Below, one piece after another: positions 34,028-43,140 of a stretch of DNA of 64,000 nt. Under the pieces are notes generated by a model, which had not been told where the DNA came from, made no database searches, and worked only from the letters and a program-made list of their open reading frames with translations. The stretch spans positions 69,501-133,500 of the forward strand of contig NZ_PVEP01000004.1 of NCBI RefSeq assembly GCF_002973535.1, given 5' to 3'. The position numbers and the translations under genes were made by a program. How positions within the stretch are numbered: the stretch's first letter is position 1; each line of letters starts with the position of its first letter. The DNA comes from Albidovulum denitrificans. Lineage in GTDB: Bacteria > Pseudomonadota > Alphaproteobacteria > Rhodobacterales > Rhodobacteraceae.

Positions 34028-35400
34028 AGCGGACGGCCGTCTCCCTCCAGCTTCGGCTGGTCTTTCAGCTTCTCGCCATCGCGGCGCTTCTGGCGGTCGT
34101 CCTTTACCTGACGGTGCGAACCGTCGCCGATCAGGCCGCCGAGGCGACGCAGGACGGCGTCCTTGGGGCCGCGACGCTGGCCATTTCCGAACGGCTTCAG
34201 GGCGGGGATGACGGGGTCAGCGTCGATCTGCCGTATGAGGCGTTTTCGATCCTCGGGTCGATCAGCGCCGACCGGGTGTTCTACCGGATCGACGCCGGGG
34301 CGGCGACCTTGACCGGCTATGACGACCTGCCCTTGCCCGAGGTGGCCGACATTGCGTTGCGGCCGGTCTTTTACACCCGCGACTATCGCGGGGCAGAGGT
34401 GCGGATCGCCGCCGTATCCCGCACCGTTCTGGTGGCGCGCAGGCCGGTCGCGGTGACGGTCCTTGTCGCGCAGACCCGGCAGGGGAAAGAGGCGATCGCC
34501 CAGGGCGTCGCCCAGCGCGCGGCGGCACTTGGCCTTGGCTTCTTCGCGCTGGCCGCCCTTCTGTCGCTTCTGGCCGCGAAAAGCTCGCTGCGCCCGATCA
34601 ACCGGCTGGCCGAGGCGGTGGAACGGCGCGGGCCGCAAGACTTGCGCTTTGTCGATCACCCGACGCCGGTGGAGCTGCGGCCGCTCATTTCCGCGCTGAA
34701 CGGATTCATTGCCCGGCTTCGCGCCGGGCTGTCGCGCACCGAAACCTTCATCGCCGAGGCCGCGCATCACATCCGAACGCCCCTGGCCGTGGTCCGCGCG
34801 CGGGCAGAGATCGCGATGCGCCAAAGCCCCTCGGAAGAGGCGCGGGAGGAGATCCGCGCCCTGATCCGCGCGGTGGAGGAAAGCAGCCGCACCGCCGGGC
34901 AGCTCTTGGCCCATGCGACGGTCGTCAACCGTTCCGACCAGCTGATCGAAGAGCCGGTCGATCTGACGCGGCTGATGCGGGACCTTGTCGCGACCTTCCA
35001 GCCAACGGCAGAGCTTCGCGACATTGCCCTTCGCCTCGACCTGCCGGAAGGGGAGGTCACGGTGCGCGGCGACCGGCCCCTGCTTGAGGCCGCGCTGCGT
35101 AACCTTCTTGACAACGCGGTCAAATATTCGCCGGAAGAGACACTGATCGAGTTCCAACTGACCTGCGCCGACGGTCATGCCGAGGTCATCGTCGCGGATC
35201 GCGGGCGGGGCCTTTCCGGGCAGGGGCAGGCACAGCTGGCCAAGCGCTTCGTGCGCGGAACAAATGCAGGCGATGTCATCGGGTCGGGTCTTGGCCTGAC
35301 CATCGTGGATGAGGTCGCCACGGCCCATGGCGGTACGTTCACCCTTGCGGATCGAGAAGGAGGCGGCACATGCGCGCGGCTTTCCCTGCCCCTGTCCTGA
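34024..35400 (+). CDS. Sensor histidine kinase (TctE-like)
   Basis: A 458-aa membrane sensor kinase. Two transmembrane helices (about residues 12-32 and 165-185) flank a ~130-residue periplasmic sensor resembling the 2CSK_N domain of TctE. The phosphorylated His is His248 in EAAHHIRTPLA; the residue after it is His rather than the usual Glu or Asp. N box NLLDNAVKYSP and G boxes DRGRGLS and GSGLGLTIV follow. The 3' end overlaps the next gene by 31 bases, so the binding protein downstream is translated together with it. Confidence 0.93.
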   Translation: MKRTAVSLQLRLVFQLLAIAALLAVVLYLTVRTVADQAAEATQDGVLGAATLAISERLQGGDDGVSVDLPYEAFSILGSISADRVFYRIDAGAATLTGYDDLPLPEVADIALRPVFYTRDYRGAEVRIAAVSRTVLVARRPVAVTVLVAQTRQGKEAIAQGVAQRAAALGLGFFALAALLSLLAAKSSLRPINRLAEAVERRGPQDLRFVDHPTPVELRPLISALNGFIARLRAGLSRTETFIAEAAHHIRTPLAVVRARAEIAMRQSPSEEAREEIRALIRAVEESSRTAGQLLAHATVVNRSDQLIEEPVDLTRLMRDLVATFQPTAELRDIALRLDLPEGEVTVRGDRPLLEAALRNLLDNAVKYSPEETLIEFQLTCADGHAEVIVADRGRGLSGQGQAQLAKRFVRGTNAGDVIGSGLGLTIVDEVATAHGGTFTLADREGGGTCARLSLPLS

Positions 35401-36422
35401 CGCTTGCCGTCATGGCGCTGTTCCTGTGGTGCGCGGCGGCCGCCGCCTTCGAGGTGGAGGAGGAGCGGTTGTTCCCCGCACCGGACGGCGGCGGGCGCGA
35501 GGTTTCGATCCTTTCGACCACCGATACCTCTGTTCTTGGCCCGGTGGTCGAGGCCTATCAGCGCCGCCATCCCGGCATTGCCGTCCGCTACACCGTTGCC
35601 TCAAGCCAGGAGGTCTTTGCCGCCATCGCGGATGAGGGGCGATCCTTCGACCTGGTGATCTCATCGGCGATGGATTTGCAGATGAAGCTGGCCAATGACG
35701 GGCTTGCGCGCGCCCATCGGTCGGCCCGGACCGATGCCGTACCGCCCTGGGCGCGGTGGCAGGACAACCTTTATGCCTTCGCGCAGGAAAACGTCGTCCT
35801 GCTGATTTCGCGCAAGGCGCTGGGTCCGCTGCCTCTGCCGCAGACGCGGCGCGACCTGATTGAGCTTTTGCGCGAGAATACGGCGCTTTTCCGTGGCCGG
35901 GTCGGCACCTATGACCCGGCGCTATCCGGGGCGGGCTATCTGTTTGCCACGCAGGACAGCCGCCAGTCGGACAGCTTCTGGCGCCTGGCCGAGGTCATGG
36001 GCAGCCTTGCGCCCCGCTTCTATACCGCGACGAATGAAATGATCGACGACATCAAGACAGGCAAGCTCGTCCTCGCCTACAATATCCTTGGCAGCTATGC
36101 CGGGCCGCGCCTTGCGGGTGATCCCGACGTCGCGATTGTCGAGCTGCAGGACTACACGCTGACGCTTCTGCGCACCGCGATTATTCCGGCCACGTCCAAA
36201 GCGCCCGATCTGGGGGGAGAGTTCCTCGATTTCCTCCTTGGTCCCGAGGGCAAGGCCGCGATCCGGGATGAGGCGGGGTTGCCGCTGATCGACGCTGCGG
36301 CACTTGCGGCGCACCCCTATTTGCGGCCGATGCGGCTTGATCCCGGCCTTCTGGTCTTCCTCGACCGGCTGAAGCGGCGCGACTTTCTGGATGAATGGAA
36401 TTCCGCACTGATGCGCAACTGA
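35370..36422 (+). CDS. Periplasmic binding protein linked to the sensor kinase (PgtC-like)
   Basis: A 350-aa extracellular solute-binding protein of the AfuA/PgtC type. A signal peptide (residues ~1-26, AVMALFLWCAAAAA core) is followed by the binding-protein blocks VSILSTTDTSVLGPVVEAY and FDLVISSAMDLQMKLANDG, and GTYDPALSGAGYLFATQD. No ABC permease or ATPase genes are nearby. Overlap with the kinase gene suggests a signalling role, as for PgtC, which presents ligand to the sensor PgtB in Salmonella phosphoglycerate uptake. The ligand is unknown. Confidence 0.87.
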   Translation: MRAAFPAPVLTLAVMALFLWCAAAAAFEVEEERLFPAPDGGGREVSILSTTDTSVLGPVVEAYQRRHPGIAVRYTVASSQEVFAAIADEGRSFDLVISSAMDLQMKLANDGLARAHRSARTDAVPPWARWQDNLYAFAQENVVLLISRKALGPLPLPQTRRDLIELLRENTALFRGRVGTYDPALSGAGYLFATQDSRQSDSFWRLAEVMGSLAPRFYTATNEMIDDIKTGKLVLAYNILGSYAGPRLAGDPDVAIVELQDYTLTLLRTAIIPATSKAPDLGGEFLDFLLGPEGKAAIRDEAGLPLIDAAALAAHPYLRPMRLDPGLLVFLDRLKRRDFLDEWNSALMRN

Positions 36423-36430
36423 ATCACATT

Positions 36431-36501
36431 CTCGCAAGTTGACCCCCTGGGAGGGCGGAAGCTGCATGGAGACTCTGGAATTCCGTCCGGTTTCTTGCGA
36501 G
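36431..36501 (+). other. Two-tier stem structure in the tamA leader
   Basis: CTCGCAAG (36431-36438) is complementary to CTTGCGAG (36494-36501), and inside it GGGCGGAA (36453-36460) pairs with TTCCGTCC (36481-36488) with one wobble. It could be a terminator-like or leader RNA structure between the binding-protein gene and tamA. Confidence 0.3.
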
Positions 36502-36539
36502 GACTAGAGCTGTGGGTAATTCGGTTTCCGGGGGTTCGC

Positions 36540-38360
36540 ATGCGTCATCCGTTTAAAGGCGTCGTCACGCTGACGCTTTGCGGCGCGTTGATGCTGCCGA
36601 TGGCGCCGGTCCCCGCCCGCGCGCTTGACGCGATGAGCTTCGCGACACCCGGCGCGGGCGACGATTTGCGGACGACGCTTGTGAATGCCTCGCTCCTGAT
36701 CGGGGCGCAGAATGACAAGCAGGTCGATCCGCAAAACCTTTTCGCCTCGGCGCGGGCGGATTACGCCAAGCTTCTGGGCGCGCTTTATTCCGAGGGCTAT
36801 TATTCCGGCACCATCAGCATCCTGATCGACGGGCGCGAGGCTGCAACCATCGCGCCCTTGGACGCCCCGAACCGGATTTCGAAGATCGAGGTCATCGTCA
36901 AACCCGGCCCGCGCTTCACGTTCTCCGCCGCGCGGATGAAGCCCTATGCGCGCGGAACCAAGCTACCGCCGGATTACCGCGACACGCTGACGGCGAAATC
37001 GACGGCCATCGTCGACGCCGCGCAGGCCGGTGTCGATGGCTGGCGCAATATCGGCCACGCCAAGGCCAATGTCGCGGGGCAGTCCGTCGTCGCCGATCAC
37101 AACACCCATACGGTCAGTTCGGAAATCCTCTTGGCGCCGGGGCCGGAGCTGACCTTCGGGCGGCTTTCCGTCACCGGGTATGAGAGGATGCGGATCGAAC
37201 GCATCCGCAAGATCGCCGGTTTCCCGGAAGGGGAGGTCTATAGCCCCGCCAAGCTTGAAACCGTGGGCAAGCGTCTGCGGCGCACCGGCGTTTTCAGCTC
37301 CGTCGCGATCACCGAGGCCGAGGCGATCGGCCCCGGCAACACGCTGGACGTCGATCTGGTCCTGACGGAAGAAAAGCTGCGCCGCTATGGCTTCGGGGCG
37401 GAGGTATCGGGTTCCGAAGGGCTGAACCTTTCCGGCTTCTGGCTGCACCGCAACCTTCTGGGCGGGGGTGAGCGGCTGAAATTCGATGCCGCGGTCAACC
37501 GGATCGGCGGCAAGGACAGCGAGATGGGCTATGACGTCGGGGTCAGGATCGACCGCCCGGCAACCCCGGTGACCGACGCCACCGCCTTTGTCGAGGCGCG
37601 GGTGCAGCGGCTGGATGTCGGCGACTGGACCGTCGACAAGCGCGAAGTGTCCTTTGGCCTGACGCGGGTGCTGAGCGATACGCTGACCGGGCAGGCGGCG
37701 CTGACCTATTCGGATTCCACCGCGACGGATGCGATCGGAAGCCTGCATTACAAGGCGCTGTCGCTACCCGTGGACCTGACCTGGGACCGCCGGAACAATC
37801 CGGTCAACGCCACCAAGGGGTTTTACCTGAACGCCGAGGTCATGCCCTTCCTTGGCTTCGGGCGAACGGATTCCGGTGCGCGCCTGATGACGGATGCGCG
37901 CTACTATCACTCCTTCGGCGGCGGGAAGCGGTTCACGCTGGCCGCACGGGTTCAGGTCGGGACCGTGACCGGATCGGGCCTGTTGCAGACGCCGCCGGAT
38001 TACCTCTTCCTGTCGGGGGGCGGCGGCACCGTGCGGGGCCAGCCCTACCAGTCGCTGAACATCACCTCGCCGCGTCCGGGTGGCGGGACCATCGACACCG
38101 GGGGGGCGAGCTTTGCCGGTTTCTCTGGCGAGTTCCGCGCCAAGGTGACGGAAAAGATCGGCGCCGTCGCCTTTTATGATGTGGGTTACATCACCTCATC
38201 CGATTTCTTCGGCGGCACGACGCAATCGCACGCGGGCGCGGGTCTTGGCCTGCGCTACGATACAGGCTTCGGGCCGATCCGGCTTGACCTGGGGACGCCG
38301 GTTTCTGGGTCCACCGGCGACGGGCTTCAGGTCTATATCGGTATCGGGCAGGCCTTCTGA
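36540..38360 (+). CDS. tamA: Translocation and assembly module outer-membrane protein TamA
   Basis: A 606-aa Omp85-family protein. A signal peptide (residues ~1-28) precedes POTRA repeats (e.g. RISKIEVIVKPGPRFTFS and LTFGRLSVTGYERM) and a 16-strand C-terminal barrel. The barrel has the FLSGGGGTVRGQPYQSL loop containing the conserved RGY-like motif and ends in a terminal phenylalanine (GIGQAF), the outer-membrane insertion signal. With TamB it helps insert outer-membrane proteins and move lipids. The ATG at 36540 gives a proper signal peptide; the frame starts earlier at 36495. It is coupled to tamB (TGATG). Confidence 0.93.
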   Translation: MRHPFKGVVTLTLCGALMLPMAPVPARALDAMSFATPGAGDDLRTTLVNASLLIGAQNDKQVDPQNLFASARADYAKLLGALYSEGYYSGTISILIDGREAATIAPLDAPNRISKIEVIVKPGPRFTFSAARMKPYARGTKLPPDYRDTLTAKSTAIVDAAQAGVDGWRNIGHAKANVAGQSVVADHNTHTVSSEILLAPGPELTFGRLSVTGYERMRIERIRKIAGFPEGEVYSPAKLETVGKRLRRTGVFSSVAITEAEAIGPGNTLDVDLVLTEEKLRRYGFGAEVSGSEGLNLSGFWLHRNLLGGGERLKFDAAVNRIGGKDSEMGYDVGVRIDRPATPVTDATAFVEARVQRLDVGDWTVDKREVSFGLTRVLSDTLTGQAALTYSDSTATDAIGSLHYKALSLPVDLTWDRRNNPVNATKGFYLNAEVMPFLGFGRTDSGARLMTDARYYHSFGGGKRFTLAARVQVGTVTGSGLLQTPPDYLFLSGGGGTVRGQPYQSLNITSPRPGGGTIDTGGASFAGFSGEFRAKVTEKIGAVAFYDVGYITSSDFFGGTTQSHAGAGLGLRYDTGFGPIRLDLGTPVSGSTGDGLQVYIGIGQAF

Positions 38361-41300
38361 TGCGGCGGTTCCTTCTGACATGCGCGCTTTGCCTTTTCCC
38401 GGTCGTCGCCCCGGCGCAGGAAGACAGCGCCACCGCCCGCGACCGCAGTTTCCTGACCGGCCTGATCGAGGATAACCTGTCCGGTGCCGGGCGGTCCGTG
38501 CGGCTGGACGGTTTCGCCGGGGCGCTGTCGTCACGCGCGACCTTCGATCAGCTGACCATCGCCGACAAGGACGGCGTCTGGATCACCATCCGCGATGGCG
38601 CGATTTCGTGGAACCGCTCCGCCCTTCTTTCCGGCCGGATCGAGATTGATGAGATGTCGGCGGCCGAGATCGACCTGCCGCGTCGGCCGCTGGCGGAAGA
38701 TACCCCCTCGCAGGCGACGGGTTTCTCACTTCCCGACCTGCCGGTCGCGGTCAATATCGGCAAGCTGGCGGTCGACAAGGTCGTTCTGGGTGAACCGATC
38801 ATGGGCGTGGCCACCGAGGTTCGCCTTCAAGGCCAGATGCAGCTTTCGGGGGGCGAAGGTTCCACCGATATTTCCGTGGCGCGGATCGACGGCAAGCAGG
38901 GGACCCTGTCGCTCAAAGGGTCCTATTCCAACGCGACGCGGGACGCGACGCTTGACCTTCTGGCAAAGGAAGGCGCGGACGGGATCGCGGTGCAGCTTCT
39001 GAACATTCCGGGGCGCCCCTCTGCCGAGGTGGCGATCCACGGCAGCGGCGTGATCGACAAGTTCCGCACCGAGATTTCGATCCGTACCGATGGCCAGCAG
39101 CGCGTCGCGGGGTTCGTGCAGCTTGGCACGAAGCCCGATCCCTCGGGTGAGGTGGCGCGCACCTTCGTGGCGGATATTTCCGGCGACATCACGCCCCTGT
39201 TCATGCCGGAATATCAGGAGTTCTTTGGCAACGACATAAAGCTTCAGGCCGAGGGGCAGCGCCTGCCGTCGGGCCAGACCGATCTGTCGAAGCTGATCCT
39301 CGACTCGCGCGGGGTCGATCTGGAGGGAGAGCTGAGCCTGCGCCCTTCGGGCATGCCGTTGCAGGCCTCTTTGACCCTGCGCGCCGGGCTTGAGGACGGA
39401 TCGGACGTGCTCTTGCCGGTGCCGGGGGAAAAGACGCTGGTCCGCTCTGCCGACCTGAAGCTGCGCTATGACGGGCGGGTCGATAATGGCTGGACGCTGG
39501 ACGGGACGATGGTGGGGCTGAAGCGGCCCTCGATGTCGATGGACCGGCTGACGCTGGCCGGATCGGGCCGGATCAATGCCGGTGCGGGCGATGCAGGGTC
39601 CACCATCGGCGGCACGTTGCGCTTTGCCGCGGCGGGGCTGGATCAGGCGGACCTTGCCCTTCAACAGGCGGTCGGCCCGCGGGTCAGCGGGCGCACGATC
39701 TTTAGCTGGCAATCGGGCGGCAAGCTGCGGCTTCCGGTTCTGATGGTCGCCGGCGACGGGTATGAGGCCGGGGGCCGTCTGGATGTGGACGGGCTGGAGA
39801 GCGGGGTGGAACTGACGGCCGACCTGACGGCGCGCGTTCAGGACCTGTCGCGGCTTTCCGGCCTTGCCGGTCGCCCGGTCGGCGGCGCGGGCGAAGTCAA
39901 GGTCGATGGCAGCTACGCCGTTCTTTCGGGCGTCGCCGATGCAAGGATCGAGGTTGCCGGGCAGGACCTGGCGGTTTCGGTGCCAGAGGTCGATAACCTT
40001 CTGCGGGGCGCGTCGCACCTGACCGCCTCGATCCGCCGGGACGAGAACGGCATCACCATCCGGTCGGCCGACCTGAGCGCCAGCACGCTTGCGGCCAGCG
40101 CCGCAGGCACGCTGTCGGCGGCGGCGAGCGATCTGGCGGCGACGCTGGATTTCAGCGATCTGTCGGCGATGGGCGGGCGCTACAAGGGGGCGATGTCGGC
40201 CAAGGCGACGATGACAGGCCCGGCCGCGGCGCGGGCGATCACGCTGACGGCGACGGGCGACGGGCTTGGCGTCGGGCAAAGCTACGTCGACCGCCTGATC
40301 CGGGGCCGTTCGGACCTGAGCGTCGCGATCGTGCAGACGCCGAAGATGATCCAGCTTGCCCGCCTGGACCTTAAGAACGGTGAGGTTACCCTGAACGCGA
40401 CCGGCAAACCGGCTGGCGACGGGCAAAGCATCGCCCTGTCTTCGCGCCTGCGCGACCTTGCGCTGCTGGTCCCCGGTTTTCCGGGGCCGGTGACGATCGA
40501 CGGCACGGTCGATCAGGGGGCGGATGGCTACCGGCTGGATATCCGCGCCTCTGGCCCCGGCAATACCGACGCCACCGTCACCGGCACGGCGGCCGCCGAT
40601 TTCTCGGACACCGATCTTGCCATCAAGGGCGCGGCGGAATCGGCGATCATCAACCCCTTCATCGCGCCCCGGAACATCGAAGGGCCGGTGCGCTTCGATC
40701 TGCGCATGAACGGGGCGCCCGGTCTTTCTGCCCTGTCCGGCCAGGTCGCGCTTGAAAACGGGCGGGTGGTGGCGCCGAACTTCAACGTCCAGCTTTCCGG
40801 CGTAGCAGTATCGGCCGCTCTGAACGGGCAGACCGCCACGCTGACCGGCAGCGCCGCCGTCAATGGCGGGGGGGAGATCCGCGTTTCTGGTCCTGTCGGC
40901 CTTCAGCCGCCGTTCAACGGCGACCTTTCCATCGGTCTGAACGCCGTCCACCTACGCGATGCGGAGCTTTACGACACCGATGTCAGCGGCACCCTGCGGA
41001 TCAACGGCCCGCTGACCGGGGGGGCGACCATTTCTGGCGGGCTGACGCTTGGCACGACGGAATTGCGCATCCCCTCGACCGGGTTCGGCGATGCCGCACT
41101 TCTGGAAAGCGTCAAGCATGTCGGCGAACCGACGGCGGTGCAGACCACGCGGCAGCGCGCCGGGCTGATCCAGAGCGGCGGGGCCGAAAAGGCGCCGGTG
41201 CGGCCCTTCGGGCTGGATGTCACAATCTCTGCCCCGGCGCGTATCTTCGTGCGCGGGCGCGGCCTTGATGCAGAGCTTGGCGGCGCGCTCGCCGTGGGCG

Positions 41301-41899
41301 GGACGACGACCAACGTGGTGCCGACCGGGCAGTTCAACCTGATCCGCGGCCGCCTCGACATGCTGGGAAAGCGGTTCACCATCGACGAGGGGTTGATTCA
41401 GCTTCAGGGCGCGCTGACCCCCTATATCCGGTTCAGCGCAACGACGCAGAGCGAGGGGATTCAGGCCACGATCCTGATCGACGGCGACGCCACCGCGCCT
41501 GACATCAGCTTCCTGTCGTCGCCCGAACTGCCGCAGGAAGAGGTGATTTCACGCCTCCTGTTCTCAAAAAGCCTTAGCAACCTGTCGGCCTTCCAGGCGG
41601 CGCAACTGGCCTCGGCCGTGGCGACCTTGGCCGGGAAAGGGGGCGAAGGGATCGTCTCGAAACTGCGGCAGTCCTTCGGGCTGGACGATCTTGATCTTGC
41701 CTCGGACGAGGCGGGCAACACCTCTGTCCGTGTCGGCAAGTATATCTCTGAAAAGGTCTATACCAATGTTGAGGTCGGATCGGACGGCAAGACGGAGCTG
41801 AGCATCAATCTTGACGTGCGGCCCGGCCTGACGGTCCGGGGAACGGCGGCCAGCGACAATTCGAGCGGCGTCGGGATTTACTTCGAAAAGGACTACTGA
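38360..41899 (+). CDS. tamB: Translocation and assembly module protein TamB
   Basis: An 1179-aa AsmA-like bridge protein spanning the periplasm. The N-terminal hydrophobic segment (residues ~3-20) anchors it; the long middle is repetitive beta structure, and the C-terminal DUF490 domain includes IRGRLDMLGKRFTIDEGLI and the ATLAGKGGEGIVSKLRQSFGL region, ending GVGIYFEKDY. It partners TamA. It converges with the YihY gene with a 7-base overlap. Confidence 0.93.
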   Translation: MRRFLLTCALCLFPVVAPAQEDSATARDRSFLTGLIEDNLSGAGRSVRLDGFAGALSSRATFDQLTIADKDGVWITIRDGAISWNRSALLSGRIEIDEMSAAEIDLPRRPLAEDTPSQATGFSLPDLPVAVNIGKLAVDKVVLGEPIMGVATEVRLQGQMQLSGGEGSTDISVARIDGKQGTLSLKGSYSNATRDATLDLLAKEGADGIAVQLLNIPGRPSAEVAIHGSGVIDKFRTEISIRTDGQQRVAGFVQLGTKPDPSGEVARTFVADISGDITPLFMPEYQEFFGNDIKLQAEGQRLPSGQTDLSKLILDSRGVDLEGELSLRPSGMPLQASLTLRAGLEDGSDVLLPVPGEKTLVRSADLKLRYDGRVDNGWTLDGTMVGLKRPSMSMDRLTLAGSGRINAGAGDAGSTIGGTLRFAAAGLDQADLALQQAVGPRVSGRTIFSWQSGGKLRLPVLMVAGDGYEAGGRLDVDGLESGVELTADLTARVQDLSRLSGLAGRPVGGAGEVKVDGSYAVLSGVADARIEVAGQDLAVSVPEVDNLLRGASHLTASIRRDENGITIRSADLSASTLAASAAGTLSAAASDLAATLDFSDLSAMGGRYKGAMSAKATMTGPAAARAITLTATGDGLGVGQSYVDRLIRGRSDLSVAIVQTPKMIQLARLDLKNGEVTLNATGKPAGDGQSIALSSRLRDLALLVPGFPGPVTIDGTVDQGADGYRLDIRASGPGNTDATVTGTAAADFSDTDLAIKGAAESAIINPFIAPRNIEGPVRFDLRMNGAPGLSALSGQVALENGRVVAPNFNVQLSGVAVSAALNGQTATLTGSAAVNGGGEIRVSGPVGLQPPFNGDLSIGLNAVHLRDAELYDTDVSGTLRINGPLTGGATISGGLTLGTTELRIPSTGFGDAALLESVKHVGEPTAVQTTRQRAGLIQSGGAEKAPVRPFGLDVTISAPARIFVRGRGLDAELGGALAVGGTTTNVVPTGQFNLIRGRLDMLGKRFTIDEGLIQLQGALTPYIRFSATTQSEGIQATILIDGDATAPDISFLSSPELPQEEVISRLLFSKSLSNLSAFQAAQLASAVATLAGKGGEGIVSKLRQSFGLDDLDLASDEAGNTSVRVGKYISEKVYTNVEVGSDGKTELSINLDVRPGLTVRGTAASDNSSGVGIYFEKDY

Positions 41900-42768
41900 G
41901 GCGATCTTTGCCGCACGATCTCGGCGTTCAGGATGGCGCCGAGAAGGACGATGTAGCCTGAGATGTAGAACCACATCAAAAGCGCGATCACCGCGCCGAT
42001 GGAACCATAGATCCGGTTATAATTGCCGAAATTGGCCAGGTAGACCGAAAAGGCGATCGAGGCCGCGGCCCAGAGCCCGGCGGCCAGAAACGACCCCGGC
42101 GTGAACCAGGGGAGCCGCGCGCTTTGGGCGTTCGGACCCCAGCGGTACATCATGCCGAGGAAAATCAGCAGGACGAAGATCAGCACCGCCCAGGGCAGGA
42201 CGCGCAGGATCAGCACCTCTCCGATGCCGATGGGGAAGAAGCCAAGCACCACCGGCACGATCACGACCGTCGCCAGCGCAAGGATCGCCAGCCCGAGGAT
42301 CGCGAAGGTCAGAAGGACCGAACCGGCAAGCTTTCTGAACGCGCTGCGCGATCTGTAGCCGCTGATCGCGTCGAGGGCAGAGATCAGCGCGGCAACGCCG
42401 TTATGGACCGAATAGAAGGCAACCCCGAGAGAGATCGCCGTCGCCCAGCCCAGCGTGCCGGGTTTGGCCGACAGAAGCGCGGTCAATTGCGTCTGAAGCA
42501 CATCGAAGGCGGCGCTGGGCATGACGTCGCGAATTTCGGACAGGTAGGACTGGATGACCGCCGGGTCGGCAAAGATGCTCCAGATCGCGATGGTCGCGGC
42601 CATGCCGGGAAAGACGGCGAACATGCCGTAGAAGGCGACACCGGCCGCGATCACACCGACATGCCGGTCGCCGATGGCGTTCCAGACCCCGACAAAAAGC
42701 CGCCATGCCTTGATGAGGTATCCGGCATAGGGGACGGCTTTGGGCGGGCTGTCGGGTTTCGATTCCAT
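41893..42768 (-). CDS. YihY/BrkB family membrane protein
   Basis: A 291-aa protein with six transmembrane segments of the YihY/virulence factor BrkB family, which was once miscalled RNase BN. The conserved core reads GDRHVGVIAAGVAFYGMFAVFPGMAA in the first helix, GWATAISLGVAFYSVHNGVAAL in the middle and YGSIGAVIALLMWFYISGYIVLLGAILNAE at the end (only partly conserved letters matter: A-F-Y, W-Y-S-Y). Function unknown, perhaps envelope-related. The start at 42768 follows the disordered, non-conserved frame upstream. Confidence 0.88.
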   Translation of the reverse strand: MESKPDSPPKAVPYAGYLIKAWRLFVGVWNAIGDRHVGVIAAGVAFYGMFAVFPGMAATIAIWSIFADPAVIQSYLSEIRDVMPSAAFDVLQTQLTALLSAKPGTLGWATAISLGVAFYSVHNGVAALISALDAISGYRSRSAFRKLAGSVLLTFAILGLAILALATVVIVPVVLGFFPIGIGEVLILRVLPWAVLIFVLLIFLGMMYRWGPNAQSARLPWFTPGSFLAAGLWAAASIAFSVYLANFGNYNRIYGSIGAVIALLMWFYISGYIVLLGAILNAEIVRQRSPQ

Positions 42769-43140
42769 CACGGGGCGTGGTCTCCCTCTCCTTCGGGCGA
42801 TAGTCGGGGCGGGCGGGCGCGGGCGCAAGGGGATTGCGCAGTGGCGCTTTGCCACTTTCGGGGGAAAACCCATTAGGCGGCGACGCGGTTCCGGGAAACG
42901 GTCCGGTTCCCTCGATTCGGGCGCTTTTGCCGGAGATGTGGCGCCTGTGGGATGACTCCGCCCGGTTTTGCGCAAAATCGCGCCGGTCATCGCCGCCAAT
43001 GGGCGTCTGTTCGCGCAAAGGTAGAACAATTCACTATTTTGGATCGGATTAGTCTTAACTATGCCTTAATTTCACAACCTATAGGTTATCGCCGGATCGG
43101 GGGATCCGGTGTTGAAGTGGCTGCTTGGTGCGAGGACAGA
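42769..43140. other. 372-base intergenic region upstream of the sugar transferase
   Basis: No gene is supported here. The left two thirds are GC-rich and open in several frames by base composition only. The right third (about 43020-43090) is AT-rich and contains the CtrA box at 43055-43069, so it is probably the regulated promoter of the sugar transferase gene. Confidence 0.6.
43055..43069 (+). promoter_or_regulatory. CtrA-like box upstream of the sugar transferase
   Basis: TTAA-N7-TTAA, 71 bases before the start codon. It lacks only the last C of the full consensus (T instead). Confidence 0.5.

Noticed and set aside
38726-40951. 741-aa open frame antisense to tamB
   Set aside because: High-GC shadow frame; arginine/glutamine/proline-rich composition and no motif, while tamB in the other strand is clearly conserved.
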